Origin: Euleptes europaea
Lineage: Eukaryota > Chordata > Lepidosauria > Squamata > Sphaerodactylidae
NCBI RefSeq assembly: GCF_029931775.1
Contig: NC_079322.1
Location: 22,828,542 to 22,892,541, forward strand
DNA length: 64,000 nt
Reading direction: 5' to 3'
Positions 25,079 through 36,060 of this stretch are shown here, piece after piece. Made by a program: the position numbers and the translations under genes. Positions within the stretch are counted from its first letter, which is position 1, and the number at the start of each line of letters is the position of its first letter. The notes beneath the pieces are model-generated. The model was not told the origin of the DNA. It saw only the letters and a list, made by a program, of their open reading frames with translations, and searched no databases.

Positions 25079-25556
25079 TTGTTTTCTGTTGCCCCAGAAG
25101 GTTGAACCAGAACTAACAGGTTGAAATTAAATCAAAAGAGTTTTCGGCTAAACATTAGGAAGAACTTCTTGACAGAGCGGTCCCTCAGTGGAACTCTCCA
25201 TTGGGCTCTCCATTGAAGGTTTTTAAATGGAGGCTAGATGGCCATCTGACAGTTATGCTGATTCTGTGAACGTAGGCAGATCATGAGAGGGAGGGCAGGA
25301 AGGGTTGCATCAGTGTTTGACTCTTGTGGCCCTTTCTTATATGCCCAGGGTACTGCTGATCGCCACTTTGGGGCCAGGAAGCAATTTTCCTCCAGCCCAG
25401 ATTGGCCAGGGATCCTGGAGGGTTTTTTTGTTTTTGTTTTTTGCCTTCCTCTGGGCACAGGGGAAGTGGGGGGAAGATCGTTGTGAATTTCCTGCATTGT
25501 GCAGGGGGTTGGGCTAGATGACCCTTGAGGTCCCTTCCAGCTCTATGTTTCTGTGT
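25079..25556 (+). mobile_element. CR1 LINE 3' end
   Basis: Plus-strand CR1 tail with the stretch gaaattaaatcaaaagagtt, the KFLTV-type coding end and a 3' UTR ending near 25556 with a decayed terminal motif. It is inverted relative to the copy at 32068. Confidence 0.85.
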
Positions 25557-25902
25557 AATCATGCTAAAGTTATCCTGGGCATGGAGCATGGGGGACTTTT
25601 AGTTACTATGAATATGAGAATGGCAGAAAGACTGAAGGGGGTAAAAAGTCATGTTATTTACTTAAGGGAGCTGTTCTTTGTAAATAGGGGGATATTCGGA
25701 AATTAAAACAACTAATTCTTAACATGTTCATTCACTATGCTAACACTTCACAGACATGAAAAACACACAGACTTTGGGCTTAGCAACAGGGTTATATAGG
25801 CTTCTGTTATAAGGAAATCATTGCTTTCTATTCACTTCTTTAATGGCCCAGGTGGAAATGAAACTGCCCCCTGCCTGCCTTTCTTCCATGTGACATGATT
25901 GT

Positions 25903-26260
25903 GTTTATTGCCCTCACAACAACTCAGTGTGATAAGGTTAGACTGAGATACGGGCAGAAATTTATGTCACTGAGTAATCTTTCTATCTCAGCAAGATTTT
26001 GAACCCAGATGTCCCAAGCAGGTTTGCCAGCTCCAGGTTGGGAAATACCTGGAGATTTTGGGGGTGGAGCCTGAGGAGGGTGGGGTTTGGAGAGGGGAGG
26101 GACTTCAATGTCATAGAGTCCAATTGCCAAAGCAGCCATTTTCTTCAGGGGAACTCATCTCTGTCACCTGGAGATCAGTTGTAATAGTGGAGAGATCTCC
26201 ATCCACCACCTGGAGGTTGGCAACCCTAGTCCTGAGTCAAAGTCTAGCATGCTATACATG
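25903..26260 (-). mobile_element. Sauria-type SINE split by hAT
   Basis: The 3' body is at 25903-26018 and the head remnant at 26229-26260, with the hAT at 26019-26228 between them. Confidence 0.6.
26019..26228 (-). mobile_element. hAT-like MITE inside a Sauria-type SINE
   Basis: The left terminus is mutated to CAGGTTTGCC. The flanks gtcccaag and gtcctgag agree at 6 of 8. Sauria-type SINE sequence resumes to its right. Confidence 0.8.
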
Positions 26261-26389
26261 ACATCATACATACATACATTCTATGCAAACCAGCATGGCT
26301 GAAAATGCCTCTGGCTGTTGGATGCTGGAGTACAGAACTGGGGAGACTGCTGTAATTCTTGGAATTAGTGTGGTCTTCCAGATGAGTTA

Positions 26390-26816
26390 GTGTTTTTTTT
26401 TTAAAATAAATATTTTTTATTAGTTTTCAGTGTTAAATAAGGATACAGGGAAAAAGAAAAGGGAAAGGGAAAACCATCGGTTAAACAATATTCAACATTT
26501 AAAAAAAATGCATAGTTCTACCCCCTTATAAGGTTCAAAATTACAGTCATTTATTAACGTAATACATTTGATCGTCGACTTAACTTTCTTATGACTCATA
26601 AGATTTGTTGCTATTTTTTGATTTTAATATATTCATAGAAGGAATTCCATTTGTCTTTATTTGGTCTTTTGAGTGTCTTTTTGTAATATTTCTGTTAAGT
26701 GTGCCATTGTTATATATTCGTAAGCTTTATCAATCCAAGTTTCGATTTTTGGTATTTTATCTGTTTTCCACAGTGATGCTAACACTGTTCTTGCCGCTGT
26801 AATTAAGATGAGTTAG
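26390..26816 (-). mobile_element. L1-type LINE, 3' end fragment
   Basis: On the minus strand the sequence translates as LASLWKTDKIPKIETWIDK followed by AHLTEILQKDTQKT. This matches the C-terminal tail of squamate L1 ORF2, and it is followed by an AT-rich 3' tail. Only the last few hundred bases are present, so it is heavily 5'-truncated. It ends about 200 bp upstream of the FANCD2OS-like ATG. Confidence 0.6.
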
Positions 26817-27014
26817 TTTTAATGTTGGGAGGGGGGCTCTAACAGGAAAGGCTATTCTGTGGAAGCGAGGAGGAGGAGCTTCTGGAACACTGACTTAGCC
26901 AGTGCGTTCCAGGATGACTGCGTGCTCATAATAGGTTGCCAAGGCACCAAGCAAAGGAAAGATGCACCAGCAGCCCGAGCAGAGTGGTGTGTCAGCGGCT
27001 GGCCGGCGCTGACC

Positions 27015-27545
27015 ATGGCCAGCGGGTACCAGCTATGGGCACCCTGGTCCCCGCTGGATGAGTCCCTACAATGGCTGCGGGGCGCTGTACCCAGGCCCAG
27101 CGGCACCAAACACCCTTTCCGTGGCGGGCAGAGCCCGGCCACCGCCGCTGACCTTGAGGTGCAGCTTTGTTTCCAGGGAGTCAGCCTGGTGCTGGAACCC
27201 AATACGAAGACAGGAGCTGGGCAACCCCAACCTCCCGGGGCAGCAGGAGAGATGAAAGGAAACGGCGGGACAGTGCGCAAACCTCAGGCCGTGCGGCTCA
27301 CGGGGCTCGACTCCGTGTTTGGGCATTTCGTGACGGCCCAGCCCCCGCACTGGACTGGCTCTCTGCGGGTTTCGGAGCGCTCAGCCTTTTGTCAGGTCAT
27401 AAGCCCCCAACAACGCTGGCCCCGCGGACTCCGGGAGCCACAAGTGCGCATGGCTATGGCCATGTGCCGCCAAATGTTGCGTGCCATCCTTCTGCTTTAT
27501 GCTGCCTACAAGAAGTGCGCCTTCGCCCTTCAGCATTCCCGTTAA
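27015..27545 (+). CDS. FANCD2OS: FANCD2OS-like intact ORF (176 aa)
   Basis: An uninterrupted 176-codon frame whose protein closely matches my memory of FANCD2OS (human C3orf24, 177 aa), a small vertebrate protein without a well-defined biochemical role. Matching blocks run in order from the N-terminus: [69 protein letters not shown] and the terminus [18 protein letters not shown]. The ATG at 27015 is chosen because it starts the family N-terminus and has a good context (A at -3, G at +4). The same frame stays open upstream to 26859 without family similarity. The coding region is GC- and CpG-rich in an AT-rich setting. No poly(A) tail, target duplication or upstream exon was recognised, so retrocopy versus relocated native gene is undecided. 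In human the gene lies beside FANCD2, not near BMPER. Confidence 0.85.
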   Translation: MASGYQLWAPWSPLDESLQWLRGAVPRPSGTKHPFRGGQSPATAADLEVQLCFQGVSLVLEPNTKTGAGQPQPPGAAGEMKGNGGTVRKPQAVRLTGLDSVFGHFVTAQPPHWTGSLRVSERSAFCQVISPQQRWPRGLREPQVRMAMAMCRQMLRAILLLYAAYKKCAFALQHSR

Positions 27546-30333
27546 AAGCTGGCCTGGCTGGAAAAGGGCAGGGCAAATTGGGATCTTTAACCTGCTCAGA
27601 AGATAACCCCATACCCGCAAATGTGCCCCCATGCACACCCATCCATCTACATGTGCCCTGGCCGGCAGCCCACCTATTCCCCCATTCCTGGAAAACCATC
27701 TTCTCTCCTCCATGCCTAAACTACATTTCTGCTACCAAGAGGGGAAAAAAAATACTTAACCAGAAACAGATTTTTAGGCAAAAGATCCAGAGTGGAATGA
27801 AAACCTCAGATTGTTTGCAGAGACAAAACCTATCATATTGTCAAAGTTACCTTGAAAAGAAGAGATTCCCTTGCATCATCTGGCTCATGAATAGAAGAAA
27901 CAGATGAATAATATCCAACATTTAAAAAAGTCTTTATCAACAAATGCAACAAGAAGACAAACGGAAATCAAACACATTTACAGACATCCTCAATAAGAGA
28001 CGATATTCAGACATATGTTTAAAAGAGATTCAGATGCCATGAGGTGGGAAGGAGATTCCCTCCCGCAAAGCTGCCTATCTATAATTTTTCAATATGACGA
28101 GTAAAAGTGGTTGCACTACTGGATGGGGCCTTCACAAAGAACAGCGATATTTTAAAAGTGGACGAGGAAATGTATTTGTAAAGGAAACCGAGTGCACGTT
28201 TTGAATACTGGAAACAAAATCAATCTCGTTGTAATGAAGTAAATAACCAACTGGAGATTATTCCTTAAACCAGCAATAGAGGAAATACTGAAAACAGCAA
28301 GAGGTTCTGCAGATTGGCAACTGGAAGCAACCTGAAGAACATTCTGAACAAAGTATTATTTACAGCCAATGAATGAAATGTACTCCTTCTTAGTCACATC
28401 TCTATATTTTACACCAATATGAAATAATTGTACAAAAGCATTTCTATGTGCTACCATTTTGAAGTAAAATAATGGATTATTTGTTTACCCCAATACATGC
28501 AACTTGCAGCAGCTGGAAATGTGCTATTCGAAATGCAGACTTTCCCCCTCAAAATGAAGACCTTGTTTTGTGTGGGGTTTTTTGTTTTGTTGCTTTTGGT
28601 CAAATATAAAGGAGCTGGAAATCACTTTGCTTAAAGCCACACAGTCTCCAGATTCAATTCACTATGAAAGAGCTTGAAAACACAAAATAGCCTCTGTCCC
28701 CCAAATGTTTATTTTAAATTTTCAGCCATTCGGCACCTTGAATCTGACCAAGCTTTTGAAGGAGACGAATGGGATTTTTACCTCTTTGATGGGGAGAAAA
28801 AGAGATCGGGGGAGGTTGACAACAGATCCTCCAACATATCAGAATTCTACCTTATAATGTATCAAATGGGAACAAAATTCAGATATAAACTTCAAGAGAA
28901 CTTTGCAGTTTATTGATGGCACCTGTGAGAAATAGTTTGCTTCAGCCTAGCCAGGCTGAAAATCAACTGCTAATGTTCGAAAGGAACCACCAGTTAGACT
29001 GGGGTTCTTTAAACTCTCTCCCACAGACTCACAGCATACCAAAAAAACCCAACTTCTTTCAACACCAAACAGATCCAGATTATTGGGAAAGTGCTGGTTG
29101 ACTTTATAAATTAATGTAACTCACTACAATAGCCTTTGGTGGCCAACTGACACCAAGAATACCCACCAATGAGACATGATGATAACCTCAAGCAAGGCCT
29201 TGGACATACTGCGTTTTACACTGACCAACAGTTTGGATATGGAGGTCAATGTGAACTCATTCAGTTTGTCTTAAGTTACGCCCCAAACTTTTCTTTATAA
29301 CTGTAAATCTTAAGAGTTCAGTTCCCTCTATTCATTTATGAGGAATGGGGGGAAAGTTTAGCTTGTAAACTAACTGGAATGCATCTAGTTTGGCGCATGT
29401 CAGCTTCTACTTACAGAAGTTCATCCTGACTGCTCAGCAACAAATGTGTAGAATTTGCTTCTGATGGCTGAATAGGAACTCTGAACACTGCTTTCTAAGA
29501 TTCAAAATGGAAACCCTGATTTTTATTAACTGATGACATCAGTTTGACAGCATCAAAGCATGTTGCCTTAGCTCACTCAGGTATCTTCAGAAACCAAGCT
29601 GTCCCGCAGAAAATGAAGACAGAGGCCTGTTTCAAAGGAGCAAGTGGGGAGAAAAACCCTAGCAGCAACAAATGTACCACCAGGCTCAGATCTGGTTTTG
29701 GAGTCTTTACAACTCAGTTATAGTTGATAGAGGAAATTTACAAAAGTCAACAATGCTCTATGCATCTTGACTTTAACACACACAAAAAGCTTACAGTGAG
29801 TGTACTCCAATGTTTTCTGGGCTGTGCCTTGAATTGAAACGAAAAGTATGCTTCTAACTAAATGGGTAAGATGAGTAAGAGGATCTTCACTTGGGTATTC
29901 AAGGGTCAGAATGGGACATGACTCATCTACAAGCAATGAATGCAGTTTACAGACAATACATGCAATCCGACATCTTTGCCTTATCAGCATTTGAAAAGAA
30001 AGCCCTTTATGATAGGTTTATTTCCTCTCGGCAAATGGAACCTAGCTTTTCAGAAATGTATCTTTGCCTTGCAACATCGAAAGTAAATTGTATGGATCTG
30101 CATCCCTCTAACATGATGCAGTTTATTTTAATTCGACATTTAGAGGAAAAAAATAAAAACCCTTAAGGTGCAGTGTTGTCTGAAATTTATAACAGCAGCT
30201 TTCTTAAATCGTTTTCTGGGGGGAAAATATGTCTCTCCCCCTTTTTTTTTAGTGCAGCCTCTAAAGACCATACCAAATGTTAAGCAAGGTGCGGTCCAAA
30301 TTTAGGCAAAGTTACATTCATTAGGAGAAGATA
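27546..30333. other. Unassigned stretch after FANCD2OS-like ORF
   Basis: The first 170 bases after the stop remain GC-rich and could be a 3' UTR. Then the composition drops to AT-rich. I see no known repeat, no convincing exon and no canonical AATAAA close to the ORF. This is one of the longest stretches in the window without a recognisable transposon. Confidence 0.4.
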
Positions 30334-30918
30334 GGTCATTTATGCATGGGTACTTTCACTCATGTTCGCCCCCAGTCTGCCTCGGTTGTTCCTTGGAGTT
30401 ATGCATGAGTTTTCCGTCCATTAGAGAAGACCTCGTGGCGAGCCCTCGCACTGTCCAGGTCTCCTCTGTGAACTGGACTCTTCCATCTTCCCTGAGCAAA
30501 GCCCAGGTGAAATCCCCATGTAGAAGGCAAAGTGCAGAGCATGCAAGCTTGGTTTCATTCACAGTCAATTACAAAGCAGCATGTCCAGAGGCGGGGATTG
30601 AAATACTTCCAGTTTCCTCATAGCTCTTTCTGAGCAGAAGAAAAGCTTTTTACAACCGAGGCTTGGATTCCCCCTTCTTTTCATATTGCTTCTTTTTGTT
30701 GTTGTTGTACTTAAAGTGCATTTTTTATTTGGCAATTAGGTTTTAGGGGGGAATTTTCTCTCACAGTAGGAGCTATAGGTAAGCCAATTACAAAGCAGCA
30801 TTTAAAGGGGCGGGGACTTGATTTGAGCTTGGAGACTGCTGGTGTATAGATTCCCAACAGGAAAGTGTGGGTCCAGCCAGCAACAAACCTCAGGTAAAAC
30901 TCACATGCATAAACGACC
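30334..30918 (+). mobile_element. TIR element, GGTC(A/G)TTTATGCATG ends
   Basis: The left end GGTCATTTATGCATGGG and the complement of the right end GGTCGTTTATGCATGTG form terminal inverted repeats of about 17 bases. Inside, a segment of about 40 bases with caattacaaagcagcat followed by a GGGGCGGGG- or GAGGCGGGG-type box occurs twice, near 30567 and 30786. No coding frame is recognised. The target duplication is unclear. A diverged inverted copy lies at 37670-38260. Confidence 0.55.
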
Positions 30919-30967
30919 ACAGTTTGCTAAAATGTCCTTAGAAATAGTGCATACTTAAATAGGTTTT

Positions 30968-31207
30968 TGAGCTTTATGTTTTATTCATTTATATACCATC
31001 TTTCCTCTAATGGGGACCCAAAGCAGCTCACATTGTTCTTTTTTCCTCCATTTCATCCTTGTAACCACTCTGTGAGATAGGGTAGGCTGAGAGAAAGTGA
31101 CTGGCCCAAGGTTACCCAGCACGTTTCCACGGCAGAGTGGGGATTCAAACCTGTGACTTCCAGATCCCAGCCACACACTCCAAACACTTCAAGATACTGG
31201 CTAGCTC
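30968..31207 (-). mobile_element. Sauria-type SINE
   Basis: Near full length on the complement. The body includes tgggtaaccttgggccagtc and box B ggtttgaatccccac. Confidence 0.78.
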
Positions 31208-31270
31208 TGATCTGCACAAACTCAAGTGAATTCTTTTGTTACTGCTATGAGATGTTGTGGTTGCTATGGA

Positions 31271-31826
31271 TAGGGTTGCAGTAGGGTTGCCAGCTCAGAG
31301 TTGGGAAATACCTGGAGATTTTGGAGGGCAAGCCTGAGGAGGGCAGGGTTTGGGGAGGGGAGGGACTTCAGTGCCATAGAGCCCAATTGTCAAAGGGGCC
31401 ATTTTATCCAGGTGAACTGATCTCTATCGGCTGGAGATCAGTTGGAATAGTGGGAGATCTCCAGCTACTACCTGGAGGTTGGCAACCCTAGGTTGCAGAT
31501 GCCCAGTAATGGTGGGCAATTGCCTGCCAATTAAGGGGGCTGCCTGCTGCCCCTCAGATGGCCGGTGAGTGGAAGCAGGCCAGCTGAAGGTGGGGCAATT
31601 AATGTTACTTCTGGGTTTACCTGGGAAATGATGGAGATGCTCCAGCACATTCCTCCAAAACTCTATGGTTTCCATAGAGTTTTACCATAGAGTTCTGGAG
31701 GAATGTGCTAGAGCATCCCCATCACTTCTGGGGTAAACCTGGAAGTGACGTTACGTGCAGATTGCATCCCCCTGCTCCACCACAATGAAGCTCCTGCTGG
31801 TGGCAAGGGGGGACCTAGCAGCCCTG
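31271..31826 (+). mobile_element. Longer related hAT-like element with large hairpin
   Basis: With the nested copy removed, this element starts TAGGGTTGCAGATGCCC and ends GGACCTAGCAGCCCTG. The flanks gctatgga and cctatggg agree at 6 of 8. Its middle (31610-31760) is a long imperfect palindrome with arms of about 60-70 bases around TTTCCATAGAGTTTTA. No coding capacity is seen. Related acttctgggtttacc sequence occurs at 62.9 kb. Confidence 0.65.
31282..31490 (-). mobile_element. hAT-like MITE, perfect 8-bp duplication, nested
   Basis: Flanked by GGTTGCAG on both sides (31274-31281 and 31491-31498). It lies within the left end of the larger related element at 31271-31826. Confidence 0.9.
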
Positions 31827-32067
31827 CCTATGGGGTGAGAGAGGGAGCATGGAAGGCTCTGAGGCAACTGCCTTCTGGACTGAAGAATATCCAATCCCCC
31901 ACTCTGCCCTCCCCTATAGATTCACTATACCCCAACTGCCCACAGTCAAATAAAAATGGGGACGCAAGTTCTAAATTAAAGACTGGTAGCATGTAAGCTA
32001 TGTGCTCCCTAAAGGTCTCTTATTTGGAAACCTGCTAGACTATGGCTGTATTTAGAGTAAATAGAGA

Positions 32068-32658
32068 TAGAATCATAAAGTTGGAAGGGACCACCAGGGT
32101 CATCCAGTCCAACCCCCTACACAATGCAGGAAAATCACAACTACCTCCCCCCCTACACCCTCAGTGACCCCTACTCCATGCCCAGAAGATAGCAACAAAA
32201 TAAAAACCCTCCAGGAACCCTGGCCCATCTGGGCTGGAGGAAAATTGCTTCCTGGCCCCAAAGTGGCAATCGGCATTACCTTGGGCATGTAAGAAAGGGC
32301 CATGAGAGCCAAACACTGACACAGCCCTTCCTGCCCTCCCTCTTGTGATCTGCCTAAGTTCACAGAATCAGCATTGCTGACAGATGGCCATCTGCTTAAA
32401 AACCTTCAAAGAAGAAGAGTCCACCACCTCCTGAGGAAGGCTGTTCCACTGAGGATCTGCTATAACTGTCAGAAAGTTCTTCCTAATGTTTAGCTGGAAA
32501 CTCTTTTGATTTAATTTCAGCCTGTTGGTCCTGGTGCGACCTTCTGGGGCAACAGAAAACACCTCCGCACCACCCTCTATATGACAGCCCTTCAAGTACT
32601 TGAAGATGGTTATCATAGCACCTCTCAGTCATCTCTTATCCAGGCTAAACATACCAAG
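32068..32658 (-). mobile_element. CR1 LINE 3' end
   Basis: The complement encodes LKGCHIEGGAEVFSVAPEGR and NSLPQEVVDSSSLKVFKQ. It continues through the usual CR1 3' UTR to the terminal ATTCTAT-type motif near 32070. It is the same subfamily as the copies at 25079 and 42437. Confidence 0.88.
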
Positions 32659-32659
32659 A

Positions 32660-33179
32660 TCACATTTCTTAGATTTTTGACTTGACAGACAAGACACAGA
32701 TGGAGATGAACAGCAGAGGTTTGTGTAACAGAAAATAAAGTAATAAGGTAAATATGTGTGGATAACTTAAATACATAAAGAAAAGCTGGCTGTCAAATAA
32801 AGTAAATAGCCCCTGAGGGAAGACTTGATCCTCATACCTCAGCAGGGTCAGCTCTTTTCTCTCACGTAGCACTTTACCACAGAATCTGCACACACCCGTT
32901 TGGAATGATGGGTCCTTAACAGGATGTTTATTTGTACCACTAAAATAAGCTTTTTTCCTTAAGTCGACCCCCAAACCCTAACTAGAAAGCCAAACAAAAG
33001 CCTGGCTAAGCTGATGCTCCTTTCCAGAGCTACGAAATCCCTATCCAAAAGTTTTTTTTTTGTTTTTTTTAAAAAGAGAGATTACTTCACCCTTCTTAAC
33101 CTGATTCACCCCCTCCCATCCAGTGGAGTTCCATGGGCTCTGAATGTCTGACAATCACTAGGGTTTGCGTGAGGTCAAC
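32660..33179. other. Unassigned sequence
   Basis: A 101-codon minus-strand frame (32669-32974) includes VCRFCGKVLRERKELTLL, which I could not place. A T-rich run lies near 33050. Confidence 0.3.
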
Positions 33180-33480
33180 CCAGAGTGCTATATTGGTTAA
33201 GAGCGGTGGACTCTAATCTGGACAACCGGGTTTGATTCCCCACTCCTCCACATGAGCGGCAGACTCTAATCTGGTGAAGTGAGTTGGTTTCCCCACTCCT
33301 ACACATGAAGCCTGCTGGATGACCTTGGGCTAGTCACAGCTGTCTCAGAACTCTCTCAGCCCCACCTACTTTACAAGGTGCCTGTTGTGGGGTGAAGAAG
33401 GGAAGGTGACTGAAAGCCGGTTTGTGACTCCTTAAAGGTAGAGAAAATCTGGGTATAAAAACCAACTCTTCTTCTTCTTC
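33180..33480 (+). mobile_element. TTC-tailed SINE
   Basis: The head is diverged at its first bases (gtgctatattggttaagagc). The body and (TTC) tail are typical. Confidence 0.82.
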
Positions 33481-34147
33481 CCTCCCTTGGCCAAGGTGTA
33501 ATCTCTTACATCTGTGTGCAGTTATACACTGAAAGCACACAAAGTTGTCCAAAAGTGATGGTGGCTCTTCCCATATCTATATCAAAGACCAACCACCAAT
33601 CTCTTTCAGAAGTTTTAGAATGTCTTTGCATTACTGGTGGCACTTGGAAACACGAGTTAAGTTTCCAGTGTCTGGAGTTTTTATCTTTTAGAATCATTCA
33701 GGTATAACCTACCCTGAACCAAGGAATGAATGAAGTACAGATACATTCATTCATTATGTAACTGTTGTGCTTTGGTGGTCTGAGCACTGCATGCACATCT
33801 ATACACAATTTTAGGCAGTATGTAGTTTGCAGTGTGCTCACTAGATGGCATTTGCTTACACATTACCTTGTTAGAAAATGACACACAGTGAGAAGTGAAT
33901 CTCCCAATCATTTGGTTTGTTGAACTACAGATCTTCTAATTTGGCCTCCCCTCTCTTTTGAAGGGTGAGAACTCACAAAGAAACTGCCTCTCACTCACCT
34001 AGCTTCCAGAGCATGAGCCAGAAAAAAACCAAAAACAACTATGCAGGAACCCAGCAGCTCAGTCCAAGGAATTCATAACTGGTTGAGTGGCACCACAGGG
34101 AAACAAAATAGTTATCAGTTTTTTTACTGAAAGTAACCATGAACTGG

Positions 34148-34550
34148 GAGGGAAGGCAGCATGGCGTAGCTTGATCTCGTCAGATCTCGGAAGCTAAGCA
34201 GGGTTGGTACTTGGGAGACCACCAAGGAAGACTCTGCAGAGGAAGGCAATGGCAAACCCCCTCTGCTTCTCACTTGACTTAAAAGCCCCTTGCTGGGTTC
34301 ACTTAGGGTTGCCAACTGCCAGGTAGTAGCAGGAAATCTCCTGCTAATTCAACTGATCTCCAGCCGATGGAGATCAGAACACTTGGAGAAAAATGGCCGC
34401 TTTGGCAATTGAACTCTATGGCATTGAAGTCCCTCCCCAAACCCCACCCTCCTCAGGCTCCCCCCCAAAATCTCCCGCCGGTGGCGAAGAGGGACATGGC
34501 AACCCTAGGGTCACTATAAGTTGGCTTCTATTTGGTGGCACTTTACACAT
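34148..34550 (+). mobile_element. 5S rRNA-derived SINE split by hAT
   Basis: Head cttgatctcgtcagatctcg and gaagctaagcagggttggta at 34170-34210. The body is interrupted by the hAT at 34304-34507, and the tail is at 34508-34550. Confidence 0.82.
34304..34507 (+). mobile_element. hAT-like MITE inside a 5S-type SINE
   Basis: Flanked by ggttcact and gggtcact (7 of 8). The host SINE continues at 34508. Confidence 0.85.
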
Positions 34551-35077
34551 ACAGCAAGGACTTGCAAGGACTTCCCCTCCTGACTTCCTGAGAGAGAGGA
34601 ATCCCTTCCGCACTCATGCACAGACTCCAGATCACATTACCCTCGCTTGTACACTAGGGTGGTGAATTTGGAAAGTGTGCTTCTAAAATCGCCCTTCCCC
34701 CTCACATGCTGAAAAACCAGACATGCTGAGTTTCCATTGGAATCACAGAAATCTCTTCAGCATTTATTTATGTTATTTATAGTCCACCTTTCGCCCCTAA
34801 GACTCAAGGCGAATTACACAGTGTAAGAACACAGCTTAACCCCTTCTTTTGCTCCCCTAAGGCCCTTTTTTCACATTTATCTGTAGTGGCCTGGGAATGG
34901 CTGCTGGGTAGCTGCTTCCAGCACTGCTCGGTAATCCTTCGAAGCCCACAGTCCTATGGGAGGAATCCTTCCTGTGCCAGCGTTGCCCTTCCCGGAACTG
35001 GAAGACTGCTGGTGTGGGAAGGCGCTGACTATAGTACCCACCACCCTTTTGCACTCTGATCTGTGCAGCACAAGAAG

Positions 35078-35549
35078 TAGGGTTGCCAATCTCCAGGGCG
35101 TGGCTGGAGATCTCCCGCTATTACAGCTGATCTCCAGGTGACAGAAATCAGATCACCAGGGTTGCCAGGTCCCCCTAACCTCCGGCAGGGGATAGGTGGG
35201 TAGGTTTGCCAGATCCAGGTTGGGAAACTCATGGAGATTTGGGGATGGAGCCTGGGGAGGACAGGGACCTCAGTGGGGTACAATACCACAGGGCCGACCC
35301 TCCAAAGCATCCATTTTCTCCAGGGGAACTGATCTCTGTAGTCTGGACATGAGCTGTAATTCTGGAGGATCCCCAGGTCCCACCTGGAGGCTGGCACCCC
35401 TAGTTCACCTAGAGAAAATGGCTGATTTGGAAGGTGGACTCTATGGCATTATACCCTATGGAAGTCCCTCAACTCCCCAAACCCCACCCTCCTCAGGAGC
35501 CACCCCCAAAACCTCCAGGTATTTCCCGACCCAGAACTGGCAACCCTAA
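35078..35549. mobile_element. Cluster of nested hAT-like MITEs
   Basis: A plus-strand copy begins TAGGGTTGCC at 35078, breaks off near 35160 and resumes at about 35403 to end GGCAACCCTA near 35549. Between the two halves lie a left-end fragment (from 35161) and a minus-strand copy of the longer subfamily (about 35204-35402, with tacaataccac and ggcacccct). At least three members are therefore stacked. Confidence 0.7.
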
Positions 35550-35759
35550 GAAGGAGCCGTGTCACAGCCCCTTCCACTCCACAACAGGTAAAGCACCCAT
35601 CCACTTCAGTGGTTCCTAACCCTGCACCCAGTGCAGAAGGCTTGGCTGGACTTACTCTCACACACATCTCCAAGAATAGCTCCCATAAATGCTGCAGAGA
35701 ATGTCACAGGCAATTTTTCCCTTTATGCATTTTTGAATAACATATAAGAATTGTGAGAA

Positions 35760-36060
35760 AGAAGAGGAGTTGGTTTTTAGATGCCAACTTCCTCTACCAC
35801 TTCAGGGAGAATCAAACCAGCTTATAATCACCTTCTCTTCTCCTCCCCACAACAGACACCCTGTGAGATAGGTGAGGCTCAAAGAGTGTGCCTAACACGA
35901 GGTCACCCAGTTGGTTTCATGTGTAGGAGTGGGAAACCAACCCAGTTCACCAGATTAGCATCCGCTGCTCATGTGAAGGAGTGGGGAATTAAACCCACTT
36001 CTCCAGATCAGAGGCCACCACTCCAAACCACCAGTCTTAACCACTACACCACACTGGCTC
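35760..36060 (-). mobile_element. TTC-tailed SINE
   Basis: Tail side gaagaggagttggtttttag at 35762. The head ends ccacactggctct at 36060. Confidence 0.85.

Noticed and set aside
27167-27907. 246-codon frame in another phase over the FANCD2OS-like ORF
   Set aside because: A shadow of the GC-rich true frame. It shows no similarity and runs on into AT-rich sequence.
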